In this document: piece after piece, positions 44,101 to 57,412 of the stretch
How the letters are laid out: each line of letters starts with the position of its first letter
Position numbering within the stretch: the stretch's first letter is position 1
From: Serripes groenlandicus
Lineage: Eukaryota > Mollusca > Bivalvia > Cardiida > Cardiidae
DNA length: 64,000 bases
Direction of reading: 5' to 3'
Assembly (NCBI GenBank): GCA_031761405.1
Contig: JASEVX010000007.1
Coordinates: forward strand, 58,735,803 to 58,799,802
Program-made: the position numbers and the translations under genes
Notes under the pieces: model-generated
The model's database searches: none
What the model was told of the DNA's origin: nothing
What the model saw: the letters and a program-made list of their open reading frames with translations, nothing else

Positions 44101-45494
44101 TAGTTTAGCCAATCAAAACGACCGTTTCATCTTTGCTGCTTTATGGTAATAACACAGTACTAAGTATAGTAAGTGTATGTTTATATGTATGAGTATACTA
44201 ACTGGTGTGTGTATATGTACAAGTATAACAACTGGTGTATGTATATGTACTAGTATTCTAAATGGTGTGTGTATATGAACGAGTATACTAACTGGTTTGT
44301 GTACCTATACGAGTATACTAACTGGTATGTGTATATATACGAGTATACTAACTGGTATGTCTAATTGTAAAAGTATGCTAACTGGTGTAAGTGTGTGTAA
44401 ACTTCGTACATATACACATACCAGTAAGTATACTCGTACCTATACACATACCAGTTAGTATACATACGAGTTATGTACGAGTATTCTTACTGGTATGTGT
44501 ATATGTACGAGTAAACTAACTGGTGTGTGTATATGTACGAGTATACTTACTGGTTTGTGTACCTGTACGAGTATACTAACTGGTATATGTATGTTATAAA
44601 TATACACCACCAGTTAGTATACTCGGACATACACACACACACACACACTAGTTAGTATACGTGTACATATACACATAGACTTACATCAGTTAGTATACTC
44701 GTACATATACGCACAACAGTTAGTATATTCGTACATATACATATACCAGTTAGTATGCTCGTACAGATACACATACCAGTAAGTATGCTCGTACAGATAC
44801 ACACACCAGTTAATATACTAGTACATATACACACACAAGTTTGTTTACTCGTAAATATATACACACCCGTAAGAATATACTCGTGGAGGTACACACACAC
44901 TACACCAGTTAGTATACTCGTAAATATACACATACCAGTTAGTATACTCATACATATACACACACCAGTTAGTATACTCGTACATATATACACACCAGTA
45001 AGTATACTCGTACATATATACACACACCGGTAAGTATATTCATACAGATACACACTCACACTCACTTCCACCAGTTAGTTTACTCGTACATATACACATA
45101 TCAGTAAGAATACTGGTACATAACTGGTATGTGTATAGGTACGAGTATACTTACTGGTATGTGTATATGTACGAAATTTACACACACTTACACCAGTTAG
45201 TTTACTTTTACAGTTAGACACACCAGTAAGTATACTCGTACATATACACATACCAGTTAGTATACTCGTATAGGTACACAAACCAGTTAGTATACTCGTT
45301 CATACACACACACCATTTAGTATACTCGTACATATATATACACCAGTTGTTATACTTGTACATATACACACACCAGTTAGTATACTCATACATATAAACA
45401 TACACTTACTATACTTAGTACTGTGTTATTACCATAAAGCAGCAAAGATGAAACGGCTGTTTTGATTGGCTAAACTAAGTTGTGGCCACAACTT
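44085..45494. mobile_element. Fold-back element with arms of 30-bp repeats
   Basis: Ends are AAYTTGTGGCCACAACTTAG-like in both directions, then GCCAATCAAAAC, GTTTCATCTTTGCTGCTTTA and ACACAGTACTAAGTATAGTA: about 110 bp of unique arm. The interior is (TGTGTATATGTACGAGTATACTAACTGGTA)n, with direction changes near 44395, 44465, 44600, 45120 and 45175. Long open frames here are repeat read-through. Confidence 0.85.
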
Positions 45495-47738
45495 TTTGGA
45501 CGGTACCCCTTAGGGTACTGTCTATAGTCATGTGCATTTTGAGAAATCGTACAACAGTTGGTTCTCCGACTATAAACAGAACGACAGTGTAAAGCTGGGA
45601 GCCGAAAAAGAGGGATTTTTTTAACCGTCAACAAAAAAGTAGTGTCAATTATCAGGCAATAAAACTGCATTTTCGAAAACCTTGGTGAATCAAGATATCT
45701 GAATATTGAAAAAAGACTGTAAAAAGGAAGCATTAGTGGTTGAAAGTTGAAGTAGAACGTTTACAATATTGAGTTGAAGTTTGAATAAATATATTCATAA
45801 TTAATGTATGAATATATACCAATTTGTTTTAATGTTCAATCATAAAGAATATACTTTTTAGAAACGAAATAATCAGAAGTGATTTTTGGATATTTGGTAG
45901 TATTAACAATAATGTCAAACGCGTCGATGATAAACTATCTCCCAACTAATTATCTAGCCAATCGATTCATTTTACTGAAAGAGATGGTAAGGAACGACAA
46001 CTCTGCGAAGTCGAACTTGCAACTTCCGTTCAAAATGAAAGTAGAAATCTGACAAGCTGACGATAGATTGTTATTGTTTTTGTGGAGAAAAGACACATGA
46101 AGTTTATATTGAGGAAGACTGACAGGAAAGAAATGTGTGCATGTTCATTTAGTCATCAATCCGTAAAACGTTCGAGGTAGGTCTGTCAATTAAACTGTAA
46201 TTTGGAGTGGAAAACTTTTTTTTTTTTTCGCCCTGTGCTGTATCGTAACCGAATATGAAAATAAGCTCACATGTATTTCATGTACACGTATGTCTGAAAA
46301 TAGCCCAATTCCTGTATACATTCGCTTGTTCGTTTTATCATTTGACATCTGTTAATTATTTAAAAAGGGTGGCATATGAAGGAAAATGAAAAATAAAAAA
46401 TAAATGAAGTACTTCGGAGACTTCGTACATATATTGTACAAGTGTATCATCGTTCTTGTATGTATACACTATTTAGGCTCATTTAAGGACTTAGGAGACA
46501 AAAGTGGTTAAGTGATGTGAAAACTGCTTTCAAACTTAAGTGTGTACAGTTATTTGTATTGATGATATTATGTATACAAGTTTTATTATTGAAAAGAATG
46601 AAGAAATACAATGTATATTGATAAATGAATTTTCCAGATTTTGTCTATACTTAGATGGAGCATATGCATGATGCTTTGCCAAAAATGTTATTCAATTAAC
46701 GCACAAAAACATATGTATATTTGTGTACGTATGTTATAAATTGTCTAGTGAATCCATGTCTAACTGACACTTTGCCTTGGCGTCATTTATAAAGTTATAT
46801 TGACATAGTTATATTGACATAAAAGTAGTGAGGCTACGCTGTTTCTAGGTCTAAATAACATGTGTATGGTCAGTTAAGACTGGTGAGACTGCATAATATG
46901 ATACGTAGGCTCCTCCGAGTCTTCACTGGATACAGATGCATTATAACCCCAAATAACTTAATGCAGATCAATAATTGCAAAGTATCTATTATAAACGGAC
47001 TATTTTATTATTCAAATCATAGCATACATATATATTGATAAAAACGGTTTTGTGCAGACATGTAATATACACATCTTGATTTTATTTTTATTGTGCAATC
47101 AGTAACTGTATGTATTTTTGTTTCGTTTCAGATCATGGAAATGTTGACAGATTATAATGCGCAGCATTACTTGTGAAGAAGATTCATAATGTCAGTGTAT
47201 GGGGTATATTTACTGTTATTTCCGGTTTCGTTTTTAGTTGAATCAGAGAAATAAAAGACAAATGGCAAGTCCTGGACGCAACAAAACGGGTAGAAAACAA
47301 AAACAAAACGACGTTAATGACATTCTTCAAAGCTGGTAACAGCAGCGAGTCGTTGTGACAAGTATTCTGAATGAAAGTGTTTGTTTTAACTCGGAAAACA
47401 GTAACAGAATGGAATGTTGTAAACGATACAAATACGAATCAAGGATGCACAATGAGATCTGTTTTTGTTTACTATAATACAGGAAGATAACTGTGTAATT
47501 AACTAATTACTATGAACAAGACATTCAAGTAAATCATTTTGAGTTATAACACAGCCTTGTACATGATAACTAACATTAAGTAGATAATTTTGAACTACAT
47601 ATTGTGTCACACATGGTGAACCTGTTGATAATTTTGATCAGGCAGATCATTTGTTTTGTTAAATGACCCAAGATGTAAAAGGTTTGTTAAATGACCCAAG
47701 ATGTAAAACTGTAAGTTTACTAGCATTTGTCAACAGTA
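45495..47738. other. Non-repetitive stretch without a proven gene
   Basis: AT-rich, mostly unique. The only splice-like signals are a donor GAG/GTAGGT near 46176 and acceptor TTTCGTTTCAG near 47131 (see the small exon candidate at 47259). No open frame of note. Confidence 0.4.
47259..47336 (+). CDS. Possible short coding exon, MASPGRNKTGRKQKQNDVND
   Basis: An ATG opens 25 codons rich in Lys/Arg/Gln/Asn, reaching a donor-like AGCTG/GTAACA just before an in-frame TAA. Upstream, a good acceptor (TTTCGTTTCAG at about 47131) and a donor-like GAG/GTAGGT at about 46176 could make non-coding leader exons. No downstream exon could be matched. Confidence 0.18.
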
Positions 47739-47739
47739 A

Positions 47740-47873
47740 GAGGCATGAGTAAAAAGCATTGTGACAAAAGGAGAAATTGCTCGTATGGAGCAATTTCTTC
47801 CTCTGCTTCCATGTTTTCAAAAAGCTGTCTGCTGCAGAGGCGTCAGAAAATGTCTATTTGAGGGAAAGGGTGA
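47740..47873. mobile_element. TTAA MITE, right half
   Basis: GAGAAATTGCTCGTATGGAGC then CTGTCTGCTGCAGAGGCG and TTGAGGGAAAGGGTGA. Confidence 0.6.
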
Positions 47874-47889
47874 TTGAAATATTATAATT

Positions 47890-48970
47890 AGCTCCTCTGG
47901 CTGAAAGCTAGTCGAGCTTATGTCATGGCGAATTGTCCGTCGTGCATGCGTTAATTTTTTGCTTCAAACGACTTCTCCTACCTAACCACTTGGCCAATTA
48001 AGATGAAACTTCCTAGGAACCATCCTCTTAATGTCCTCTACTAAATTCATTCAAATTTTTTGGATCCATGCAAAATTCTGGTTTCCATGGCAACCAAATT
48101 AAAAAAATAGGGAAAAAGCTTCTCCTCCGAAAGTGTCAGGCCGATTTTCAAATAATTTTGTAGAAATGTGCCTTGGGTGACCCTCTATCAGATTCCTTCA
48201 AGCCAAGTTCATTGGTAGAAAAACATGGTGGCCAGGGGGGCGGGGCATTTTGCCTTATATGGCTATAGTGAAAACTTAAAATATCTTTATCTCAAAAAGT
48301 GTTTGGCAAATTTTCAAATAATTTTGTAGAAATGTTCCTTGGGAGACCCTCTATCAGATTCCTTCAAGCCATGTTGATTAGTCAAAAACATGGCCATCAG
48401 AGTGTGTGTTTTTTTTGCCGTATATGGCTATAGTGAAAACTTAAAAAAATCTTCTTCTCCGAAAGTTTCCGGCCGATTTTCAAATAATTTTGTAGAAATG
48501 TTCCTTGGGAGACCCTCTGTCAGATTCCTTCAAGCCATGTTGATTAGTGGAAAACTATGGCTGCCAGGGGGCGGGGCTATCTTGCCTTATATGGCTATAG
48601 TGAAAACTTAAAAAATCTTCTCCTCCGAAAGTTTCAGGCAAATTTTCAAATAATTTTGTAGATATGTTCTTTGGGTGACCCTCTATCAAATTCCTTCAAG
48701 CCAAGTTGATTGGTCGAAAACTATGGCTGCCAGGGTGCGGGGCTATGTTGCCTTATATGGCTATAGTGAAAACTTAAAAAATCTTCTACGAAAGTTTCGG
48801 GCTGATTTTCAAATAATTTTGTAGAAATGTTCCTAGGATGGTCCTCTATCAGATTCCTTCAACAATGTTGATTGGTCAAAAACATGGCCATCAGGGGGCG
48901 GGGCTGTTTGAAAATTAAATTTTTGCCTAATGGCCCTGGAGCGATACTGGCCCTCTTGGGCCTCTTGTTT
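47890..48970. repeat. Tandem-unit element, ~166-bp units, GGCCACCAGGG family
   Basis: Six units; GGCTATAGTGAAAACTTAAA recurs at 48261, 48426, 48593 and 48759. Left edge GGCGAATTGTCCGTCGTGCA, right edge GGCCCTCTTGGGCCTCTTG. Inverted relative to 12.9 and 17 kb. 48971-49430 holds nothing clear. Confidence 0.82.
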
Positions 48971-49511
48971 TTTAAATCTGATCAAAGCTTTCTCTGTCTA
49001 TATTCCATAGAGTACTGGTACATGTTCATAAGAAGAATTAATTTCACAATGAAATTATTGATCACAAAAGGAAAAAGCACATTATGAGATTTTAACTTCT
49101 GACATAAAGTTTAAAGATTTTCTATTGCATCATTATTGTCTACAGCCTATATACATTCAAAGGTCAGTTTACTATTTTTTTCTATGTATATATGTGTTTA
49201 TATGTCTCTGGTATATTCAAGTTGATATGTACTCATCATGCAACAGAATTTACATGTACAAAATATGTCCCCAATTGTTCAATTGTTGAACATAGTAATG
49301 GGAAGAAAAGTTTGAAATTTTTAACACAACTGTACATTTTGACCTGTTGATTTTTTTGCAAACTTCAAGGATTGGAAGAATTATTTGAACAGAACCAATT
49401 TCACAGGCTCTTTTTAAAAAACTTTACCCAAATTTAACCAATCTACAGCAGACAACTTTGAAAATATCTTTGCAAGCTCACTTTGGTACAGCATGTTTCC
49501 TATTTTATTAC

Positions 49512-49786
49512 TCAGTTTACCGTAGCTCAGTCAGTAGAGACATGGGCTGTTAATCCAGGGGTTGTGAGTTCGAACACCAGCTTGGCCTACATTCCTTCCA
49601 ACATTTAACATGACTACCACCAATGGGCTTTCAGACTATGTGGAAAAGCAGCCAGTTGCTTGGAAAGAATGTTATGTGAAGTACTGGTATGAGAAAGCCA
49701 AGAAACATATGAGTAGTTGAACTGGCTGCCGTGATATGACTGAAAGATTGATGAAAATGGTGTTAAACCCCAATTAATCAATCAAA
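49512..49786 (+). mobile_element. SINE, first type, with 12-bp target duplication
   Basis: Head ACCGTAGCTCAGTCAGTAGA, B-box GTGAGTTCGAACACCAGC; core GCAGCCAGTTGCTTGGAAAG; end GGTGTTAAACCCCAATTAAT. CTATTTTATTAC at 49500-49511 and 49787-49798. Confidence 0.92.
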
Positions 49787-50074
49787 CTATTTTATTACCT
49801 AATACTTTGAGAATTGGAAAACTTGTTCATCTAATATCCTTCTTCTCATTGTATACTAAATAGGCTGAGTGTAGCCTATTTTTGGGGGTAAAAAGTATAA
49901 ATTTTGATGTATTTTGGTTGTATTAGAGAATTGGACATTGTTGGTTAAGTTACAGGTCAATTTGACAGAAAATCCACAGGAGAAATTTGTCTATCCTTGT
50001 AAGCCTGTGTGGCATGCTTAGATATATAGTTTACACAGAGTCCACAATGTTGGTTTGCTCAAATTAAAGGAAAA

Positions 50075-51065
50075 TCTAGTTAACACTCTGGAAGCCGCAT
50101 GTTTTACTTGAGCATGTTGAAATTTTCTCAGAATATTTGCTTGTATGATATCTAGCCTAAGTTCGAGTATGTGTCAGATCCAGTAAAGAACTAGGTCACT
50201 TAGCCAAACACTGTAGAAAAATCTTGTTAACACTATAGACACTGCATTTTTGTATTGAGCATTTTGAAACCTTGTCAGAAAGTTTGTCTTGATGATAGGC
50301 CAATTTCAAATATTGGTTATTTTGGATAAAACATTAGGGCACTAAGCCAAGTTGGAGGAAAATCTTGTTAACCTTTTCCCTCATATAGACGCGTTCTGAC
50401 GCCTCTGCTTCAGATGGCTTTTTGAAAACATAGAGACAAAAGAAGAAATTGCTCAAAACAAGCAATTTCTCCTTTTGCCACAATGTTTTCCACTTTTAGT
50501 CATAGGTTATCCATTCAATTATAGAGGTTTTGTATCAATTGACAAAATATGTTCAAAGTCGTCTGCTGCAGAATTGTCGTATGAGGGAAAGGGTTAAGAC
50601 TCTGGAAGCGGCACTTTTAGCTTGAACATGCTGAAACTTTGTCAGAATGATTGTTTTTATTATATTTATTTTGAATATGGGTAATGTTTGTTAAAAAATT
50701 AGGTCACTATGCCAAGTTGTAGGACAATCTTGATTTAACACTTAAGAGACCACACTTTTGACCCTAGCGGCTTGAAACTTTGTCAGACAGTTTTTCTTGA
50801 TGATATACTGGCCAATTTAGACTGGTCATGTTGAGTAAAAAATTAGGTCCCTTGATCAAATTTAAGAAAAATCTTGTTAATGCTCTGGAAGCCATGTTTT
50901 TAACTCTAGCATGATGAAACTTTACCAGAATGTTTATCTTGATGATATTTAGGCTAACTTCGAATATGGTCTGGCTAAAAACTAGGTCACTAGGCCAATA
51001 TTGAGAAATATTTTGTAAACACTGTAGTCACCACATTTCTCTCAAATGTTCCTTGCGTGCCTCTT
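50075..51065. repeat. Tandem-unit element, ~140-bp units, interrupted by a MITE
   Basis: AATCTTGTTAACACT, GAAACTTTGTCAGAATG, TCTTGATGATAT and AACTAGGTCACTA recur. Inverted relative to 19.6-20.9 kb, same direction as 55.53-56.1 kb. Confidence 0.8.
50368..50597. mobile_element. TTAA MITE inserted in a tandem unit
   Basis: TTAACCTTTTCCCTCATATA to ATGAGGGAAAGGGTTAA. Host reads AATCTTG/TTAA...TTAA/GACTCTGGAAG; uninterrupted units nearby read CTAGTTAACACTCTGGAAG. Confidence 0.92.
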
Positions 51066-51139
51066 TACTAAGAGTGTTAAAATTAAGTTGATTCTTTAGA
51101 TACTATAGATAATAAATAGCTTTGCTATAGGTACTATGT

Positions 51140-52640
51140 TACCCTTTCTACACTACAGACAAATGTTGTCTAATATTTAACAGATGGATGGTATGAGAAA
51201 TTTCGACAGTTTTCTCAATGTTTTATTGACTTTTAGTTTCATCAATACAGATTTACCAATATCTTTAGTTAAACATTTTCAAATCATCTGCTGTAGGGTT
51301 TATCCATGTGATAAATTACCTATCACAAATGTGTTTGTTTATCTAACTGTATCTACTGTCTACAAGTCAAGAGTTTCATTATAGATCTCTGGAAATAAGG
51401 GGTTAACCCTGTCTTAAATAAATGTTTGAACTGTATGCATTTTTGCTTTTTTGTTTACATTTTTAGCTCGTCTGATTTTTTGAAAAAAAAAGACGAGCTA
51501 TTGTCGTCACTTGATCGTCGTCTGCGTCGGCGTTGGTTAAGTTTTGCGTTTAGCTCACTTACATGGAAACTATCAAACATAATACTTTGAAACTTGGAAA
51601 ACTTGTTCATCTAATACCCTTCTTCACATTGAATGCTAAAGATACTGAGTTTGACCTTATTTTTGGGGTAAAAAACATGATTTTGGTGGTTTTTGGTTGA
51701 CTTTGATCAAAGCTCCCTCATTTTTGGTAGACTTGCGCATGCGCAGAGGCTGCCATAGTCATAGTGAGTTTGAAGTCACGTGATGTATATGCCCTTCACC
51801 ACCAACAATTAAGTGCAATTTTTGGTTTGACTAATTTACGAATGCTCACAAAAGCAAACATAGAGTAACGAAAAAAAATCCGATTATTCAAGCTTATAAT
51901 AGAAAATAACAAGTCTTGTAAGTGTAAATATCATATTTAAAGTGTACACAATTATTTAAATATCACTACGCCAATATAGCACTGCACCGCGCAATTACCC
52001 TTTGTAAATTGTAACCCTTTTTTCACTCTCGGCAGAGATGTAAACATCCACTCGCCCGCTAGCATAAGCGAGTGGAATGAAGGATCGGCTAGTACGAAAT
52101 TCTAGGCGCTAGTCCATACATATTCGTTCATGTCCTTATTCATAAAGATAGTATGCATTGCTAAGCCTTTTCTTTCTCTTTCTCTCAGTCCATCTATTCC
52201 TTCGACAACGATTTGCATTTTGGATAGGTGCTTTCGACAAGGTCCGCGTCTAAAGAAACAAATTTCATCAAATGATTTGAGCGCTTTAAATCACTTGTTT
52301 ATAAAGCGTTTAGAATACTTTGATTATAATAGGCAGAACGAATAACGAATAAATCTTGCAAGAAATCAATCATTTCTTTCGGCCAAAATCAGGTAAATGA
52401 CCCGCGGATATTGGTTGTTACAACATAACTGATTCATCCTTTTATTCTAAATTTGTATTACACAGTTCAAAATTAGATTTTGACAGTTTGTTCGTTATGA
52501 TTTTGACGCGATTCAAGATTTTGACGCGATTATTTCGTTCATAGAGTTGATTACTAACAGATGACTAAGTTGATGATGGAAAGAACATTAACAAGTTAAG
52601 TTAAGCTAAAACATGCACAGGCAGGCGAGTGTTTCATTAG
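51140..52640. other. Mostly unique stretch with repeat scraps
   Basis: 51140-51330 is a much-decayed MITE. 51470-51720 resembles the ends of the tandem-unit elements (GTCGTCACTTGATCGTCGTC). 52046-52075 folds as CCACTCGC/GCGAGTGG. No gene seen. Confidence 0.4.
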
Positions 52641-52689
52641 GATAAGTGCAACACTCAATTCCCAATCCTGCTTGCCTTTTAACAAATCA

Positions 52690-52905
52690 CAACCCACCCC
52701 ACAATATAAAAACTCTGCAGCAGACGAATTAAAAAAAATCTGAGCAAAGATACAGAAAATCACATTTATTGGAAGTGTAATCATTGAATATAGTTGAAAA
52801 CATTGTTGCAAAAGGAGAAAGCTTGTTATGAGCAATTTCTTCTTCTGCATCAATGTTTTCAAAAGTCGTCGGCTGCAATTACGTATGCAAGTGGGAAAGG
52901 TTTAA
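52690..52905. mobile_element. TTAA MITE, worn
   Basis: CTGCAGCAGACGAATTAAAA, hairpin remnant, AAGTGGGAAAGGTTTAA. Confidence 0.65.
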
Positions 52906-52969
52906 ATAAGAAACACTTTTTCAAATGATAGTCAGTTGGCTATTCTAGTATATAATGTCCGTCTTAAAT

Positions 52970-54709
52970 AATAACAAGAGAAAGTTGATGCAACGCATCA
53001 ATGTCGCCGGATATCCATAGTGCAGTTATGCATAACACTAACATTATAGTAGTTGAATAAACAGTTATCAACTGAGGGGCATATTGGAACATCAGGGGTG
53101 GGTGTCAAGTGAAAATGTATCATAACTTGCATTGTTTTGTCAACGAAGTGAATGATAATTAAAGCCTTTCATTGTTTATGATCAATCTCCATTCCAAAGT
53201 AGGTTGACCATACATACACACAACCAACTAATTATTGATCATAAACAGTAATGGAAATGAGAAATCTTGCCAATCATTAGTCTTAGTATGTATACAGTGC
53301 TTTTATTAAGGAATAATTATAAGATTTGTGAATTCCACATACACTTTTCAAGATGTTTGTCAGAATATTTGAATTTTATTATTCTTCAATAAAACCACAA
53401 AACAGACAATTTAGGATTTGCATGCAATAGCACGTCTTTTTACCTTTCCTCTATCAAAGTCAACAGTGGACACCTTTGCAGCAATCTACTTTTAAAACAA
53501 TGAGATAAGGGTTAAATCGCTGAAGACATGAGTTTTCTCGTTTTCTCAAAATGATATTAGCTTGGCATCCTAATTATATCATACTTTAACAAACAAATGT
53601 TGAAGTGTAGTCCAATATTTATAAATTAGACCACCTTCGAAATATAATATCAACTAAACAGTTAAATCTCATTGAAATTGTTGTATAATTTAAACTTAAT
53701 TTCGAACATAAACTGAGCCCTACAACATGTTAATTTATTTTAATTCTTTCCTTCTTTTTTTATAATGAAAATAACAAACTACTCATGTTTTAAAATTATA
53801 TTATGATGAGCGCCCTTGTGTCAATGATGCATAATACTATGCAGATCGGAAGCAATATGCCTTTAGGGAATTAAATGACACATTTAAAATTGTCAAGGAC
53901 GAAATAATTTTGTACGAAAGACCCGATTCTTTCTTATTCGCAGAGGTGTCGTTCTTAGTGTTCGTTCAAAGTAATGTTTCTATTAAAACTAGTTTTATCT
54001 CGGTTTTTTTTTTTCTTCATTTGTTTCGAACCAAATAAACATTTTAAATCACCTACGATTTACTATTTGTAAGTGAGCGTAAAGAGCGGCTCTCTGCAAA
54101 GGAGATTGATCTACGCAGTTGGTATTCGCGAGTCACGCGATCAACAGTTTTAGCTTAGAAACATTTCATATTTTAGATATACATAGATAAACATTATAAA
54201 ATGCCTTCTTCACAAATCAAGACATCTCTTTGAACATGAAAATAACATTCAGGAAGTTAAAATTGCCAATAAAAGGAGAATATTCGAGGTCATTTTCATC
54301 TCGATATTTACACATAACAAACAGTCTGCTTCAAGCAGGTGTGGGTATGTAAATAAATTAGACTGTGCGACGTAAAGGTTTGTAGTTATCGCCTTTTGAG
54401 TACATGTAGTATATAGTGTAAAATAAAGTATTTCAGTCTAGCTAATAGGGACTGTTTTGTCTTCGTAAATAAAACAAAAAAACATAAATGCGAGTCAAAA
54501 TAAAGAAACTGACAATACCTAAAACATCGGAATATTTATTTCATTTTAGATGTGTCATTACTTAGTGTTTTTAAACAAACACAATTGTAATATGTTCAAG
54601 ACATCTAAATGTGTTTCTTTCTAATAATAATCCCCCCTCCCATGTGATTTCCGAAAACCTATTAAAAATAGAAGTCGCGGGCTTCTGCCCGGCGACTAAT
54701 GACAAAACT
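52970..54709. repeat. Hairpin-ended element, inverted relative of 22436-23482
   Basis: Left end ACAAGAGAAAGTTGATGC with hairpin TTGATGCAACGCATCAA; right end GTCGCGGGCTTCTGCCCGGC then GACTAAT. The last ~270 bp match 22436-22680 in reverse; the middle does not. Confidence 0.55.
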
Positions 54710-55525
54710 TTCAAAAAACAGAAAAAGATTGTTTACAATTTAATTGGAAAACATATTTAATCAAAGTTGGGAAAGTTGTCCCTTTCCGTGCTTTTTTATG
54801 AGAGTTCAAATCACAAGCAAAACTTATGGGACAGAGTTGACAAATAACACATTGACACAATTTCAGATTTAGGCTTTGTTTCTGTCAAACTGCTGAAGAA
54901 GACAACACTGAGACACACATTTTGATTAAAAGTTTATTTAAAAAAAGGAATAATTTTATTTATGATAAACAACATTACAATGATGGTGTAGAAAATACAT
55001 GTCAACAATACATTTTTCAATTTGTACATTCATTGCACAGACCAAATCTTAGCAAGTTTGAAATTATGGACCTCTCGGCACATTTTTTTCTCAATTCATT
55101 ACTTCTTGGCAGGATTTTACTGCTAAAATTGATGATTTTTTTTTTTTTTTGGCCGGATTGCTCTAGCACTTCCGGTCTATAGATTGGCGATGTCTGTCTC
55201 TCCGTCTGTCTGTTCGTCAACATTTTGGTTAAAGTTTCAGGTTGAGGCAAAATATCAGCACTGGAAAGGGTTACACACTTGAAACTTTGCCTGAAGGTAA
55301 CCGGTAAAATAAATATTCATATATGCACTTCTGTATCTCTTCTTAAACGATCGCAATTCTACCTTCAGTACTTTGTACTTTGATTTGTTAGATTGATTTC
55401 AAATTGTGCACTCATATTTCATAAATAATATACTTCAACATGTCAAATGGGATTTTGGGTCAAACATTTGGATTTTTTGCTTTTTCATTTCTTGTATTTT
55501 TAGCTATTGTGATCACATTTTGTCC
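54710..55525. other. Stretch without a recognised feature
   Basis: Unique AT-rich sequence with a (T)14-type run near 55138 and a GTCTGTCTCTCCGTCTGTCT stretch near 55190. Short frames on both strands look like chance. Confidence 0.4.
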
Positions 55526-56105
55526 GGCGTCCGTCCGTCGTGCGTCGTCAACATTTGAGCTTGTTAACACTCTACGGGCTACATTTTGTATCCAATCTTC
55601 ATGAAAGTTTATCAGAATGTTCATCTCCATAAAATCTTGGACAAGTTTGAAACTGGGCCATATGAGGTCAACAACTAGGTCACTAGGTCGAATTGAAGGG
55701 AAATCTTGTTAACACTCTGGAGGCCACATTTTCAACCTGATCATGTTGAAACTTTATCAGAATGTTTGTCTTGATGATATGTAAGTCAAGTTCGAACATG
55801 GGTCACGTCGGGTCAAAAAGTAGGTCACTAGGTAAAATTGAGGGAAAATCTTGTTAACACTCCAGAGGTCGCAATTTTTAGCAGTTTGAAATTTTGTCAG
55901 AATGTTTGTCTTAAAAATAACTAGGTCAAGTTCGAATATGGGTTATGCTGGGTCAAAAACTAGGTCACTAGGTCAAATTGAAGGAAAATCTTGTTAACAC
56001 TTTGGATGCCGCATCTTAAAGATATCTAGGTCAAGTCCAAATATGGGTCATATTGGGTCAGAAACTAGGTATCAGACGAGCGTCAGGCACCCGCGGGCGG
56101 TGCTC
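55526..56105. repeat. Tandem-unit element, ~150-bp units
   Basis: Left edge GTCCGGCGTCCGTCCGTCGT; units with AAATCTTGTTAACACTCTGG and AACTAGGTCACTAGGTCAAA. Family of 19.6 and 50.1 kb. Confidence 0.8.
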
Positions 56106-56486
56106 TTGTTTGAAATTATGTGACTCGTGTTGTAACTTTCCAAAAAATAGAACAGTTGACCATCTTTCAGTAAATTGTGGCCACAACTTTTTATCTTGTT
56201 GCCACAACTTAGTAAATTGTGGTCACAACTTTTTATTTGTGGCCACAAGTTACTAAGTTGTGGCCACAATATAAATAAAGTGTTGCGGATGTCACCTCAG
56301 TGCCACCGTAGAAATGACTCACCATTGAGTTATTTCCTTTTCTTAAAAATGTTTTTCAATTGAGTTTCAATATTATACAATGTAATTGCAATGTCCAAGA
56401 TGTAAATCTTTTGATTATTATTGAATTAATATCGTCCGGTGTTTTGAAAGCATACGCCATCCAAAGTTTGGTATAAAGTATTTCTT

Positions 56487-57042
56487 AAGGAATTCCGTTA
56501 GGACCATCGCCTGTGAATGTGTTGAAATGAAACGCGATACTCGATAGTACTATGATGAAAACGCGAAATCACGAAACTACGATGATGAAAACGCGAAATC
56601 ACGAAACTACGATAACGAGAACGCGACAGTACGAACGTGATAGTACGACAGTACGATGATGTCTATGCGCATGCACACCGGAAGGAAGGCGATAGTACGA
56701 TTATGATAACGCAACAGTACGATAATGATAACGTGAAAGTACGATGATGATAACGCGACAGTATGATGATGATAACGCGACTGTACGATGATGATAACGC
56801 GACAGTACGATGATGATTACGCGACAGTACGATACTACGATAACGAACACGCGATATCATGATATTACGATGGTGAAAACACGATAGTATATCGCATTAT
56901 CATCATCGTACTGTCGTATTATCGCGTTTTCGTTATCGTTGTTTAGTGATTTTGCGTTTTGATCATCCTACTATCGAGTATCGCGTTTCAGATCATCACA
57001 TTCACAGGCGATGGCTTGTGATGGCCCTAACGGAATTCCGTA
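56487..57042. mobile_element. Fold-back element with 22-bp repeats, copy B
   Basis: AAGGAATTCCGTTAGGACCA to GGCCCTAACGGAATTCCGTA, with ATTTCTT at 56480-56486 and 57043-57049. It is the same insertion as copy A, but 556 bp against 937 bp, the difference being repeat units. Confidence 0.88.
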
Positions 57043-57198
57043 ATTTCTTGTTGTGTTTGTTTGTATGGTCTTCTACGCCTCTTTCAACAATAGTTCAGTC
57101 ATATCAAGATGTATCCTTGATAAATCACCAGTATTTGTGGTAAGTATGTTCTAACACCAGCGGACCAGTCGTAACGCTATACCCAACACAACTAAACG

Positions 57199-57412
57199 TT
57201 AACCATTTCCCACATACAACAAATCTGCAGCAGACGACTTTGAAAACGTGTTGACAAAAACCTGAAAAATCTCCATTAAAGATTAGTTTAATTGTTGAAT
57301 AAAGTTGAAAACATTGTTGTCATCATGAGCAATTTCACCATTGGCCACAATGTTTTCAAAAGTCGTCTGCTGCTATTGCGTCAAAATGCGTCTGCAGGTG
57401 GGAAAGGGTTAA
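57199..57412. mobile_element. TTAA MITE in copy B
   Basis: TTAACCATTTCCCACATACA to CAGGTGGGAAAGGGTTAA. Confidence 0.85.

Noticed and set aside
44652..45071. 139-codon frame and partners across the 30-bp repeat
   Set aside because: Pure repeat read-through (a ten-residue motif repeated), open on both strands.
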